A stretch of DNA of 33,125 nt, taken from assembly GCA_006503475.1 (NCBI GenBank), contig RSEH01000374.1, positions 1 to 33,125 of the forward strand. Reading direction: 5' to 3'. Positions 19,804 through 27,789 of the stretch are shown piece after piece. Under the pieces are notes generated by a model. The model did no database searches, was not told where the DNA came from, and saw nothing but the letters and a program-made list of their open reading frames with translations. Source of the stretch: Stentor roeselii (Eukaryota > Ciliophora > Heterotrichea > Heterotrichida > Stentoridae). The number at the start of each line of letters is the position of its first letter. Position 1 is the stretch's first letter. The position numbers and the translations under genes were made by a program.

Positions 19804-21594
19804 CTACTTCCTTTTAGGACTCGTCATCCGGTCACCCCTCATGTTATTGATCTGCATATCCTTAAGCTTAATGTCAGAATGTGCACATCTCAGCATTTCT
19901 TTCAAGATTTCAATTTGCCTATCTTTTTCTTCAAGGTCCTGAGAAACCTTAGCGATGATCTCTGCTTCGATAGCTTTCATCTTTCCATGCATTTTCTGAT
20001 TGACACTCTTGACACTTTCGATTTCTTTTTCAAGTTTAATCATTTCTCGTGCCTTTTTAACTAGATCAGTATCTTTACGAAACAATTCATCTCTCAATAT
20101 CTGAAGTTGCGACATGGCCTTTTTAATGCGAATCTCTTCAGCCGTCGTATTTTTCCTAAGCGCAGTTCTCGCCGGGTCAATATGACTGAACTTCTGCTTA
20201 AGTTGAAGATTTTCAGCTCTAAGATGTTCTTCAATATCTTGAAATTCCTTCCTTTTCTTCTGAAAATGTTCTTGTTTCCCTGCAAGATGTGCAAGTTTTG
20301 ACTTCAAAGTATAAATTTCACTGATATTTTTCTCATTTTCCTTTGTTAATTTTTCTATTCTTGAATTGCTTTTATCGTTCATATCTTTCATGATGTCGAT
20401 TTGACTACGCATTTTCGATAAACTGTTCTGAAGGTCGATTGCTGATCTTTCTGAAGAGGTCTTTAAAGAGTCGATAGTGTCGAGGTAGGCTTGTTCTTGC
20501 GCTCTTGTTTCATTTGCTGACTTTCGCAGTTGTTGAAGCTCGTGTTCCAAGTCGATGATTTTCTGTCGAAGTACGTCTTCTGAGGTCCTGTCTTCAGGGG
20601 AGATTGAAGGTGTGCTGTTTTTTAGACTTGCTCGAATGGTAGACACGTTGGTGATGATGTCGCTGATGAAGATTTTCATGTCAAGTAGTTCTTTTTGCAC
20701 GTTGTCGTCAGTTACTTTCGAGAGAGACTCTTCTCGTGACTTGGCATGTTCTTCTACGTTGGAAAGGTTCTGGATGACCCAGTCAGTGACTTTGAGGAAT
20801 CGGTTTAAGACGTCGGGGTACATCATTAGTTTCGCGTTTTTCACGTCTTTTTCGTAGTTGTGAGTGATGTACTCTTGAATTGTTCTTTCAAGTTCAGTCG
20901 TTTTCGCAGCTTTTAAGTTGGCTTCGTAGAGTTTTGTGTTTAGGATCTTCATCTCACTGTTTCCTTTCTCAACGTTGCTTAATAGCTCTGAGTTAAGCCG
21001 GGTGTACTTGTCAACTGCTGTTTGAAGCGTTGAAATCGCTGTGATCAAATCATTAATTTCTTGCTCTTTCGCTTCAACTGTACCTTTAAAACCTTCACTT
21101 TCTTCCTCTAAAGCATTATTCATAATCTCAAGATTTTCTCTATCTTCTTCCCATTTTCTTTTGAGTTTTTCATACTTTTCTTCAGCTTTTCTTAATTTTT
21201 CAGCATATTCACTATTTTCTTTTCTTACTTCTGCCAAGTTTTTTTCTTGATCATCGATTTCTTTTTCCAGGTTTTTATCGCCTTTGGCAGATTCTTTAGA
21301 TTTATTCGAGCTTCGAAGGTCAAGTATCTGTCGGTTCAACTCACTGATATATCGATCTCTGGCAAGTAGCTGGTCCTGAATTTCCTTGTCAAGTGTTTCA
21401 GTCTGATAATTAAGCAAGTCAAGGGTTCTTTGCTTGGACTGTATAATATTTTCAAGGTCGTCTAAAGGTTCAGGAATCCACAACATGAACTCCCTGTCAT
21501 GCGGCTTTGACCTTGACCTGTTCTTTGGAGATCCTTGTCGAGACCTGGAACTCGAAGGTCTTGATAAGTTTGAACTTGATGAAGAGTTTTTCAT
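19804..21594 (-). CDS. Long coiled-coil protein with Ser/Arg-rich head
   Basis: 596 aa from the ATG at 21594; the open frame continues a few codons further but only with a TTG. The head (residues 1-36) is rich in Ser and Arg (SRPSSSRSRQGSPKNRSRS), a likely phosphorylated basic region. A conserved-looking stretch, MLWIPEPLDDLENIIQSKQ, precedes an almost continuous coiled coil broken by a globular helical part near 255-300 (MMYPDVLNRFLKVTDWVIQNLS). The tail is basic (GDRMTSPKRK). This is typical of centrosomal, basal-body or cortical filament proteins, but no family can be assigned. Its start codon lies 4 bp from that of the divergent sorting nexin. It ends TAG. Confidence 0.82.
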   Translation of the reverse strand: MKNSSSSSNLSRPSSSRSRQGSPKNRSRSKPHDREFMLWIPEPLDDLENIIQSKQRTLDLLNYQTETLDKEIQDQLLARDRYISELNRQILDLRSSNKSKESAKGDKNLEKEIDDQEKNLAEVRKENSEYAEKLRKAEEKYEKLKRKWEEDRENLEIMNNALEEESEGFKGTVEAKEQEINDLITAISTLQTAVDKYTRLNSELLSNVEKGNSEMKILNTKLYEANLKAAKTTELERTIQEYITHNYEKDVKNAKLMMYPDVLNRFLKVTDWVIQNLSNVEEHAKSREESLSKVTDDNVQKELLDMKIFISDIITNVSTIRASLKNSTPSISPEDRTSEDVLRQKIIDLEHELQQLRKSANETRAQEQAYLDTIDSLKTSSERSAIDLQNSLSKMRSQIDIMKDMNDKSNSRIEKLTKENEKNISEIYTLKSKLAHLAGKQEHFQKKRKEFQDIEEHLRAENLQLKQKFSHIDPARTALRKNTTAEEIRIKKAMSQLQILRDELFRKDTDLVKKAREMIKLEKEIESVKSVNQKMHGKMKAIEAEIIAKVSQDLEEKDRQIEILKEMLRCAHSDIKLKDMQINNMRGDRMTSPKRK

Positions 21595-21598
21595 TATT

Positions 21599-23209
21599 AT
21601 GGACGATTTGAGATATGCCAAACAGATTTATTTAAAAGAAGAAATTATTGATAAAGGATTCGACCCTGGACAGTTCACTCAGTATTGTCAGACACTCAAA
21701 GGTACTGAAATTGATAATTACTCGTTTGATGAACTTGAAGAAATTGTATTGAACTTTCAGAACTTGGTACTACGAAATGAAAGACGGAGAACTGAAGAAA
21801 GGCCGAGGAAAGAACTCATGAATGAAGCTCCTCCTCGTAATAAAAGCTTGGAGAAGCCTGAAAGATCATCTAAGATTAGAAGTCCTGAACCACCTGAGCC
21901 AGTGGTTCCAGTCCGCCCAGTCAAATCCTCATCAAGTCTAGAAAAGTCATCAAAATTCTCAATACCAGCCGTAAAAGTGCTGGAAAATTCTTTATCCTCT
22001 TCTGGAATCGTCACAGTAAGACTATCCCCGTAATCCTCATTCAGAGCAGAGTCAATCAGCACAGGAGTTCTATCAGGTAGCAAATTTTTCTTCCCTGTAG
22101 AAACGGAGCCTCTTTCCTGGTCAGTAAAGCGACATCTTGACGATTTCCTCTGGCTTCGCGAGACTTTATCCAACAACTTTCCCGGAGTTTACCTTCCTCC
22201 AAACCCTCCAAAGCGTTTCCGTAATTCCGGAGAAGCGAATTCAAAGCAAAAGTACTTTTTAGAGAAGTTCATAAACTGCATGGTCCGAAATCCTCTTCTT
22301 CGTCGAAGCAGTTACCTTCTCGCATTTTTAAGTGAAACTGACGGGAAGATTTTCAGTGAATTGAAGAAAAAAAGCTCGAAAGAAAAGAAAATTTTAAAAC
22401 TTGAAGAATTTTGGACTCTTGAAGGAAAAGTCAAGTGCGACCCAGTGATTGAAGAGTCTGAAGCGAATTCAGTCAACGAGTACCTGTCTCTCTGTGAAGC
22501 TGCGAAAAAAAGATTAAAACGTCAAAGCGATGAAATAATTTCAGGACTTCAAAAACTCTCAGCTCTCGTTCAAGATGCTTCAAAATGCTTTGAAGTCTTA
22601 GAAAATGCTCAATGTTTTGTACCTCAAGTCGACGGGTTAAAACCTTTATACTCAAGTATCAAGTCCTCTTTTGCTTATTGGGCTCAACATGAACTTCAGA
22701 TGTCTGAGCAGTTGAAAGAACATTTTAACATGTTTTTCAAATACGCTTATAATGAAATCAGACCTCTTCGAGAAATGGTTAAAGAAAGGGACTCGAAATA
22801 TGAAAACTTCTTGAAAACAAAGGCTCGACTTGAAAGTAAAAAAGAAAAACTCTGGGTCGCTGGAGACGTCAACAAATGGGGACTCGAGTCTGAAGACCTT
22901 TGGAAAGCTCATGAGTTTAAAGGTGATAAAAATTTAACACTTTCCAAAATGCTTAGAAAGGAAACTATTGAGTTGGAAAGGATGAAAGATGATTATTCTT
23001 ATTTTAACTATCAAGCTCGTGTGGAACTTCAAAGTTTTTTGTTGGATAATCAAATTTTAGAGAATTTGCATTTTACCAGGTTTGCTCAGGATGTTTCTGA
23101 ACTTACTACTAAGTTTCATTTGAATTGGGGAGAACTTATTACGAATTTAGGGAAAATTCGACTTGAGCGCGCAGAAGACCGGCCATATTTATCAAAGGAT
23201 GTTGAGTAG
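21599..23209 (+). CDS. PX-domain sorting nexin with BAR-like C-terminus, two exons
   Basis: Exons 21599-22029 and 22045-23209 give 1596 nt, 531 aa, ending TAG. Sorting nexins bind phosphoinositides and sculpt endosomal tubules. Residues 1-150 are a charged, Ser/Pro-rich linker. The PX domain (about 150-245) is only complete after splicing: FFFPVETEP, then KRHLDDFLWLRETL, YLPPNPPKRF and FLEKFINCMVRNPLL. The rest (about 265-525) is a long helical region matching the BAR part of PX-BAR nexins (ALVQDASKCFEVLE, FAYWAQHELQMSEQLKEHF). At the usual RRYSDF-type motif the second Arg, which contacts the 3-phosphate in PI3P-binding PX domains, appears to be His, so lipid preference may be altered. Closest type is SNX4/7/8/30-like; the exact orthologue is uncertain. 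Confidence 0.85.
22030..22044 (+). other. 15-nt spliceosomal intron
   Basis: GTAATCCTCATTCAG, with A at position 10. It removes an in-frame TAA and joins the linker to the PX domain in frame through a split Pro codon (CC/A). The following 235 bases are then fully open. Confidence 0.95.
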
Positions 23210-23254
23210 TTTAAATTTCTGATATGGTTTAGATTACCTACTGAGTTATTAACA

Positions 23255-23491
23255 CTAAAAATCTCCTTGGGCTGGCTGGATGTAACGGATTGTTGGAGAT
23301 GCTATGTGCATTATGTTCAATGATTTACTTCTTTTGTGAGAGTGTTTACGAGCTGCTAAATCGTTGCAGCTCTCTTGTAGGGTCATTTGACGGTTTAGCT
23401 TTTCACGTGCGATTTTCAGGAAACCTTTAGGAACTGTTCGACTTAGACCTGTATTTTTTCTAAAACTGTGTCGTTTTGAAGGCTCATTCAT
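23255..23491 (-). CDS. Small basic hypothetical protein
   Basis: 78 aa, not recognised. It is rich in Arg, Lys, His and Ser (KRHSFRKN, RKHSHKRSKSL), with no membrane segment. The start at 23491 is 56 bp from the divergent Cgi121 start; the stop (TAG) lies 45 bp from that of the convergent sorting nexin. Its placement fits the local gene spacing, but being short it needs transcript support. Confidence 0.5.
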   Translation of the reverse strand: MNEPSKRHSFRKNTGLSRTVPKGFLKIAREKLNRQMTLQESCNDLAARKHSHKRSKSLNIMHIASPTIRYIQPAQGDF

Positions 23492-23547
23492 ATTTTATTT
23501 GAGATTTCATAGACATCAGAATAAGGAGAATGGAATGAATTAGATAA

Positions 23548-24078
23548 ATGGCTCAGTTTGTGGCGGTTGATGTTGGATTTGGTGCAACACTTTATCTTCA
23601 GTTTTTTTGTTTTGTGAAAAATTCTGATGCGCTTTTACAGAATTTTAAGAGGTTTGATTGCTGTTTTATTGACCCATCTTGCATTATATCGGTCACACAA
23701 GTTCTTCAAGCAGCTCATAGGGCTTTATTTGAATTACATAGAAAAAATAGATCAAAAACAGGGAATTTATATTCAGACTTGGCCTATTATTTAACTCCCG
23801 AACCCGATGTAATTTCCATTAAGATCGAAAAAGCCCTAAGTCAAGTCCTAGTAAACGAAAAAACTAAATCCGTATTAGTCGCAACATTCGAAATCGAAGT
23901 CCTAGAAACCACAAAATCTGCAATCGACGGTAATCAAACCGACATAAGCGATCTTCCCACTTCAATGAACATAAAAAAAATCCGAGAAATCTTCGAAATA
24001 ATCGAAACAAACTCAAACCCTCTTCCATTCCAAGTTTATTCTTCCTTATCATTAAAAGGTTTTGATTACTATTCCTAA
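23548..24078 (+). CDS. CGI121: KEOPS/EKC complex subunit Cgi121 (TPRKB homologue)
   Basis: 176 aa as read through. Cgi121 binds Bud32/PRPK and recruits tRNA to KEOPS, which makes the N6-threonylcarbamoyl adenosine at position 37 of ANN-decoding tRNAs. Similarity to human TPRKB is recognisable throughout: LQFFCFVKNSDAL, FIDPSCIISVTQVLQAAHRAL, KTGNLYSDLAYYLTPEPD, KTKSVLVATFE and DLPTSMNIKKIREIFEI. A 15-nt stretch at 23809-23823 has the local intron grammar and no stop codon. Removing it (five residues, VISIK) restores the spacing I recall for TPRKB, giving 171 aa. The stop TAA overlaps the convergent BAP31-like stop by 4 bp. Confidence 0.85.
   Translation: MAQFVAVDVGFGATLYLQFFCFVKNSDALLQNFKRFDCCFIDPSCIISVTQVLQAAHRALFELHRKNRSKTGNLYSDLAYYLTPEPDVISIKIEKALSQVLVNEKTKSVLVATFEIEVLETTKSAIDGNQTDISDLPTSMNIKKIREIFEIIETNSNPLPFQVYSSLSLKGFDYYS
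23809..23823 (+). other. Candidate cryptic 15-nt intron without a stop codon
   Basis: GTAATTTCCATTAAG. It matches the GTAA start, 15-nt length and position-10 A of the six certain introns, but ends AAG instead of TAG or CAG. It is in frame and stop-free, so ORF reading alone cannot tell; the comparison with TPRKB spacing supports removal. Confidence 0.5.
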
Positions 24079-24443
24079 TTTTTCTTCTTTGCCTTTTCAT
24101 CAAGTCTATTAAGCAGTCGACAAGTTCCAGCTCCGACCATCCAATTGACAAGATTAAAAAACGTGATATGATAATTTCTCTCAATCTTCCAAATCTTCGA
24201 CTTCATTTCAAGTCTTGCCTCAAGAGTAGTGAGTTCATTTTCGAAGTGTAAAGAGTTATAGCTACTCATGTAAAACAAGAAGAAAATCAATGAGACTACA
24301 AAGGCCCATCCAACAAAATAATAGAACACGTCCCTTGCCTTGTTCTTGATTTTTTCAGGAATCGGTAGCAAGAGGCAAAGGTTGATAAGGGTAGAAAAGG
24401 GCAACATGATATAAGAGACAAACATGATAGTCAAGTCTATCAT
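24075..24443 (-). CDS. BAP29/BAP31-like ER membrane protein
   Basis: 122 aa. Three hydrophobic segments lie at about 2-27, 39-62 and 91-110. The layout (a TM pair, a polar luminal loop, then a WKIERNYHITFFNLVNW segment) resembles the N-terminal membrane part of BAP31 family proteins, ER cargo-sorting factors. The C-terminus ends AKKKN, which fits a KKxx ER-retrieval signal; BAP31 also ends in such a signal. The long cytosolic coiled coil of BAP31 is missing, so this is a short form or a distant relative. It ends TAG, overlapping the Cgi121 stop codon on the other strand. Confidence 0.6.
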   Translation of the reverse strand: MIDLTIMFVSYIMLPFSTLINLCLLLPIPEKIKNKARDVFYYFVGWAFVVSLIFFLFYMSSYNSLHFENELTTLEARLEMKSKIWKIERNYHITFFNLVNWMVGAGTCRLLNRLDEKAKKKN

Positions 24444-24469
24444 TTTCTAGATATAATCATTAAAACTTT

Positions 24470-25588
24470 CTACTTAAACTTCGGTTGTTCTAAAAGAGGT
24501 TCAATGATCTGAGGGTCTTTTTTCAGTTTCTCGCCTTGAATAATCAGGTAAATCGTGTAAGGAAAAACAACGATTCTCAACACCCACTCGATTTTCTTCT
24601 TAATCACCAATAATGAGCAAAAAATTCCAGATAAAATCGTGTCTCGTCCTCCAGAAACTTCTACGAATTCGTCGATTTTCGTGATAAGGAACCAGACGTA
24701 AAGACTGACGAAGAAACTGATTATCACCTAAGTGAATCTTACATAAGCAACCACGTTCCAAGCCCCTTCAGCGAAAGCGACGTATAAAGTGAGACAAACT
24801 AATGAAGGACCCATCGCGATTAGTCTTCCCACGATTCCAGTGTAGGACTTTTTCATGCATTGAGCGACGAAGGCAGCTGTATAAACACAAGCAATCATTT
24901 GAAAGCTTCCACAAAATAAATAGCCTAGTTCAATTCCTAGAGTCAAATTCGCGTAGACTATGAATGTCGATTCGCAGGCTAATGCGATTTGGATGAGAAA
25001 GAAACAAGATGCTGAGATACTGATTCTCTGTTGAAATCTCCACAGGACTAGGTAGAGAATTGCGTAAATCCCCAGGGCTATGTATGGTACCCACCAAGTG
25101 AGCGCTAAGAAGTCAGTAACAAAAGTTATATTAAGCCTCAGACTCAAATCTATCATCACCAAAGTCCCCAGAAGAAACAAGTTCTGCGACCCAACAAGCA
25201 TCAAAATAAAAGAATGAATATTCAACTCCTCAGGAATCTTCTTCGCCTTAATCCTGGCTTTAAAGTTCATAGCACTAGTATCATCTTCAATGACCATGAC
25301 AGGCGCATTATCAGTTCTATTTTGAGAAGACACATCCAGTTGAATAGGGGCGACAGGAATCTCTACATTATTTGAAAGCTCTTCTGGAGCTCTTGTTTCA
25401 CGAGGAGGTTCTACATATCCATATTCTTGATTCGAAGTAAATCGAGGATAATCCGACTGGACAAGCCCTACATCTAAAGTCTCTCCAGATAATATTTTCA
25501 CTTCCTTATCATGAGCAACAGAATCACGAGGCGGTTCTGAGTAATCATAAGAATCAGGTTTTTCCTTTTGCACTACAACTTCGGCCAT
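24470..25588 (-). CDS. Polytopic membrane protein, two exons
   Basis: Exons on minus are 24743-25588 and 24470-24727, joined across a 15-nt intron, giving 367 aa and ending TAG. The first ~120 residues are polar and probably cytosolic, with two copies of a YxEPPRxS/T motif (YSEPPRDS and YVEPPRET), possible docking or phosphorylation sites. About six or seven hydrophobic segments follow (from SFILMLVGSQNLFLLGTL onward); splicing turns a truncated helix into AYVIISFFVSLYVWFLI, completing one of them. The tail is short and charged. The family is not recognised; channel, transporter or receptor cannot be told apart. It diverges from the next gene by 101 bp. Confidence 0.8.
24728..24742 (-). other. 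15-nt spliceosomal intron
   Basis: Minus-strand sequence GTAAGATTCACTTAG, with A at position 10. It lies between codons and removes an in-frame TAG; both flanking exons are hydrophobic and join into a continuous membrane helix. Confidence 0.93.
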
Positions 25589-25689
25589 TTATGAAGATAA
25601 GCCTTAGAAATGAATATCTCAACAAAACTTGTTTCTCTTGAATGCAGACTTGAACTTAATGATAATTTTTATATTATTATTCTACAACC

Positions 25690-26631
25690 ATGGCCGACCT
25701 CTATGAAGAAATAGGAGACATAGCTGAAGTAGAAGATGATAATTATATTTTTATCAATGAGCAGGGCGAAGCCCTGCTCCGACAAGAACTTAAGTGCAAG
25801 TGGGTCGATTATCCCAATAAAAAAATTCATATACTTGTCAGTCCGAGGTAAGATTAAAGTAGTGACAGTCTCAGTTACGTCAAAGCTTTAATCATGGTCT
25901 CAATGGAGAAATTCCAGCTTTTCTCAGGGATAAAAACAGCTAAAGTCTCGAAACTGTTCACCAGTCACCAAGTCCTTCCAGATGTAAATTTTAAATAGAA
26001 AGGAACGATATCTGAATTCCTAACACCCGATCAACCACTTTTCTTTGAAGTCACAACTTCTGATATTTGGCTTGAAGTGATGTTAGAAATGAAAAATCTT
26101 AATTCAGTCTTGTTTTTTGAGATTAAAACAAGTATGGAAGGAAAAATTTCTGCTTTGAAAACGTTTTTTGTCAGTCTTTTAAATCAGGTGTTAGAGAACA
26201 GGGGGAATCTCACGAGGTATGATGAAGAGATGGTCGATCTCAGGCAGATTGTCTTGGCTGATGAGAATTTTTTGGGTTATGAACTAAGAGGAATGGTTTT
26301 GAACCAGAATTCGAAAGTGGTTCAAATGAATGACCTTAATGAAGATAACTGTGTGAAGGATTATTTCAACTTGAAAAACAGGGCTGTTGTTTGCGCCCCA
26401 GAGTTAAAAAAAATCCTTTCTGGGAAGGGTAAAGGACAGGAAATACGTGAAGGGTATCATCCTTGTTTCTTGCATGTACTGAGAAATAATGACTTAGGGT
26501 TCAATGTCAGAAACGCCAGAATTGAATTGAAAAGCTTGGTCAGGGTGCATAAAAATGGAAATAACGGGATTAAAAGAAAACCGACACTTAAAGATGAGAA
26601 GTCTGAAGCTTGTAGTTGTTTGTTATTCTGA
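25690..26631 (+). CDS. Three-exon protein with C-terminal CaaX box
   Basis: Exons 25690-25847, 25863-25983 and 25999-26631 total 912 nt, 303 aa, ending TGA. The ATG at 25690 opens MADLYEEIGDIAEVEDD. The first half alternates strand-like and helix-like pieces (KKIHILVSP, SYVKALIMVSMEKF, LTPDQPLFFEV) in a way that recalls ubiquitin-like folds, possibly two in tandem (second at FFEIKTSMEGKISALKTFF); this is a weak impression. The C-terminus is basic, then ACSCLLF: Cys at -4 in CLLF is a good geranylgeranylation box, with an extra Cys at -6. It is therefore predicted to be lipid-anchored. No family assigned. It faces the basic-protein gene tail-to-tail at 22 bp. Confidence 0.82.
25848..25862 (+). 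other. 15-nt spliceosomal intron
   Basis: GTAAGATTAAAGTAG, with A at position 10. It splits an AGT serine codon (AG/T) and removes a frame break between exons 1 and 2. Confidence 0.95.
25984..25998 (+). other. 15-nt spliceosomal intron
   Basis: GTAAATTTTAAATAG, with A at position 10. It lies between codons and removes an in-frame TAG. The exon 3 frame then runs to 26631. Confidence 0.95.
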
Positions 26632-26653
26632 AAAAAAATTAAGATTAATCAAT

Positions 26654-27286
26654 TTACTTCATCGATGATTTTACCCGAGTTGATTGGTTGTTCATGAGGA
26701 TCTGGGTTAAACTTCTCAGTTCTTTTTCAAAACTTTCATCTTTTTCTTGAGTTTTGTTTAAACTGAACTTCATTAATCCAAAATTCTTTCTTTCAACTCT
26801 CAAATCAGGGTAAGACGGAAAACTGATGAATTTATTTAATTTCAAATCAGGTTTCGGATGTTTTTTCATAAGTGCTAATAAAGTACTGGAAATTTTTTTG
26901 GTTTTTGTGGATTTTTCTGATTCTCTTAGAATTTTATTGGAAAATCTTCTGATGTTTGATGAAATTGGCTTCATTACTGGACTATGAGAATTTGCTGAAA
27001 AATTAACAGGTCGATTTGAGTTGATTTTTAATAATTTTTCCTCGTTTAACAGTTTTAAAGTTCTGAGCTTTTCTTGATGATTTTTAGGTGATTTTTTTAA
27101 TTTTTTGAGAAATTGAAGGAGTTTTAAGTGGTTTTCATTTTTTGATTCGCTTTCTTTCGTGGATTGCAAATGATTTGTTGGGGAGATTGTTGAACTTTGA
27201 TACATTGAATTGGAAATTTCTGTGATTGTGCTTAGATCATTTGAATAGGCTGCATGTTCAGGGCTTTCTATTTCGGCTATCATCAT
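26654..27286 (-). CDS. Basic hypothetical protein
   Basis: 210 aa, not recognised. It has a short acidic N-terminus (MMIAEIESPEHAAY), then a Lys/Ser/Asn-rich body with helical basic stretches (LLQFLKKLKKSPKNHQEKL), probably largely disordered, and a weakly helical C-terminal part (FEKELRSLTQILMNNQ). No signal or membrane segment. The start is at 27286 (a second ATG follows directly); it ends TAA. Its AT-rich, Lys-heavy codon use differs from the conserved genes here. Confidence 0.6.
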   Translation of the reverse strand: MMIAEIESPEHAAYSNDLSTITEISNSMYQSSTISPTNHLQSTKESESKNENHLKLLQFLKKLKKSPKNHQEKLRTLKLLNEEKLLKINSNRPVNFSANSHSPVMKPISSNIRRFSNKILRESEKSTKTKKISSTLLALMKKHPKPDLKLNKFISFPSYPDLRVERKNFGLMKFSLNKTQEKDESFEKELRSLTQILMNNQSTRVKSSMK

Positions 27287-27789
27287 TGGTTCAGTAATGA
27301 TTGAAGATTATTAATGGAAATATTTTTGAGATTTAACTGATTAGGGTATTTTTATTTTTTTATCAGGACTTGGTAAGGTAGTTATCGTGAGAATAAAAAG
27401 TGAAAGTAGAAAGAAATAATTGGAATTTCTAGAAACTGGATTTTTCTGATATGTTCTTGAAAATGTTTCTTTATTCTTTAGATAAATAATAGATTGGAAT
27501 AAATTCTAATTTGACATTTATTCATGAAAGTAATTCAGCCTTAATTATCTAAAAGCTACAAATCTAAAATCCTCTACAAACCAAAGCAATCCTAACCAAA
27601 TCCCCCATCTATCAGATCCTCACCAATTCGTTACTTTCTCATCAAACCCGATTCCAAGAGTCCACAATCCTGCCCACTCTCCAAGTCTCTTTTTTCTTGA
27701 AAATTCCTCATCACCCAGGCTAACCTTCTAAACCCTTAAGCAAATTCCTTGATTTCTGTGGAAAGTCCGAATAATTTTCCAATCCAATC
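27287..27789. other. Gene-free divergent intergenic region
   Basis: 503 bp between two divergent starts, the largest gap inside the gene-dense part. The left ~240 bp are AT-rich. The right ~240 bp (about 27540-27780) are strikingly C-rich and G-poor on +, as in other 5' flanks here such as 11970-12115. It probably contains both promoters and a long leader for the secreted-protein gene. No ORF or RNA gene seen. Confidence 0.5.

Noticed and set aside
23238-23256. 15-mer GTGTTAATAACTCAG at the stop of the 78-aa gene
   Set aside because: The donor is GTGT, not GTAA, and splicing would add only two residues before another stop.
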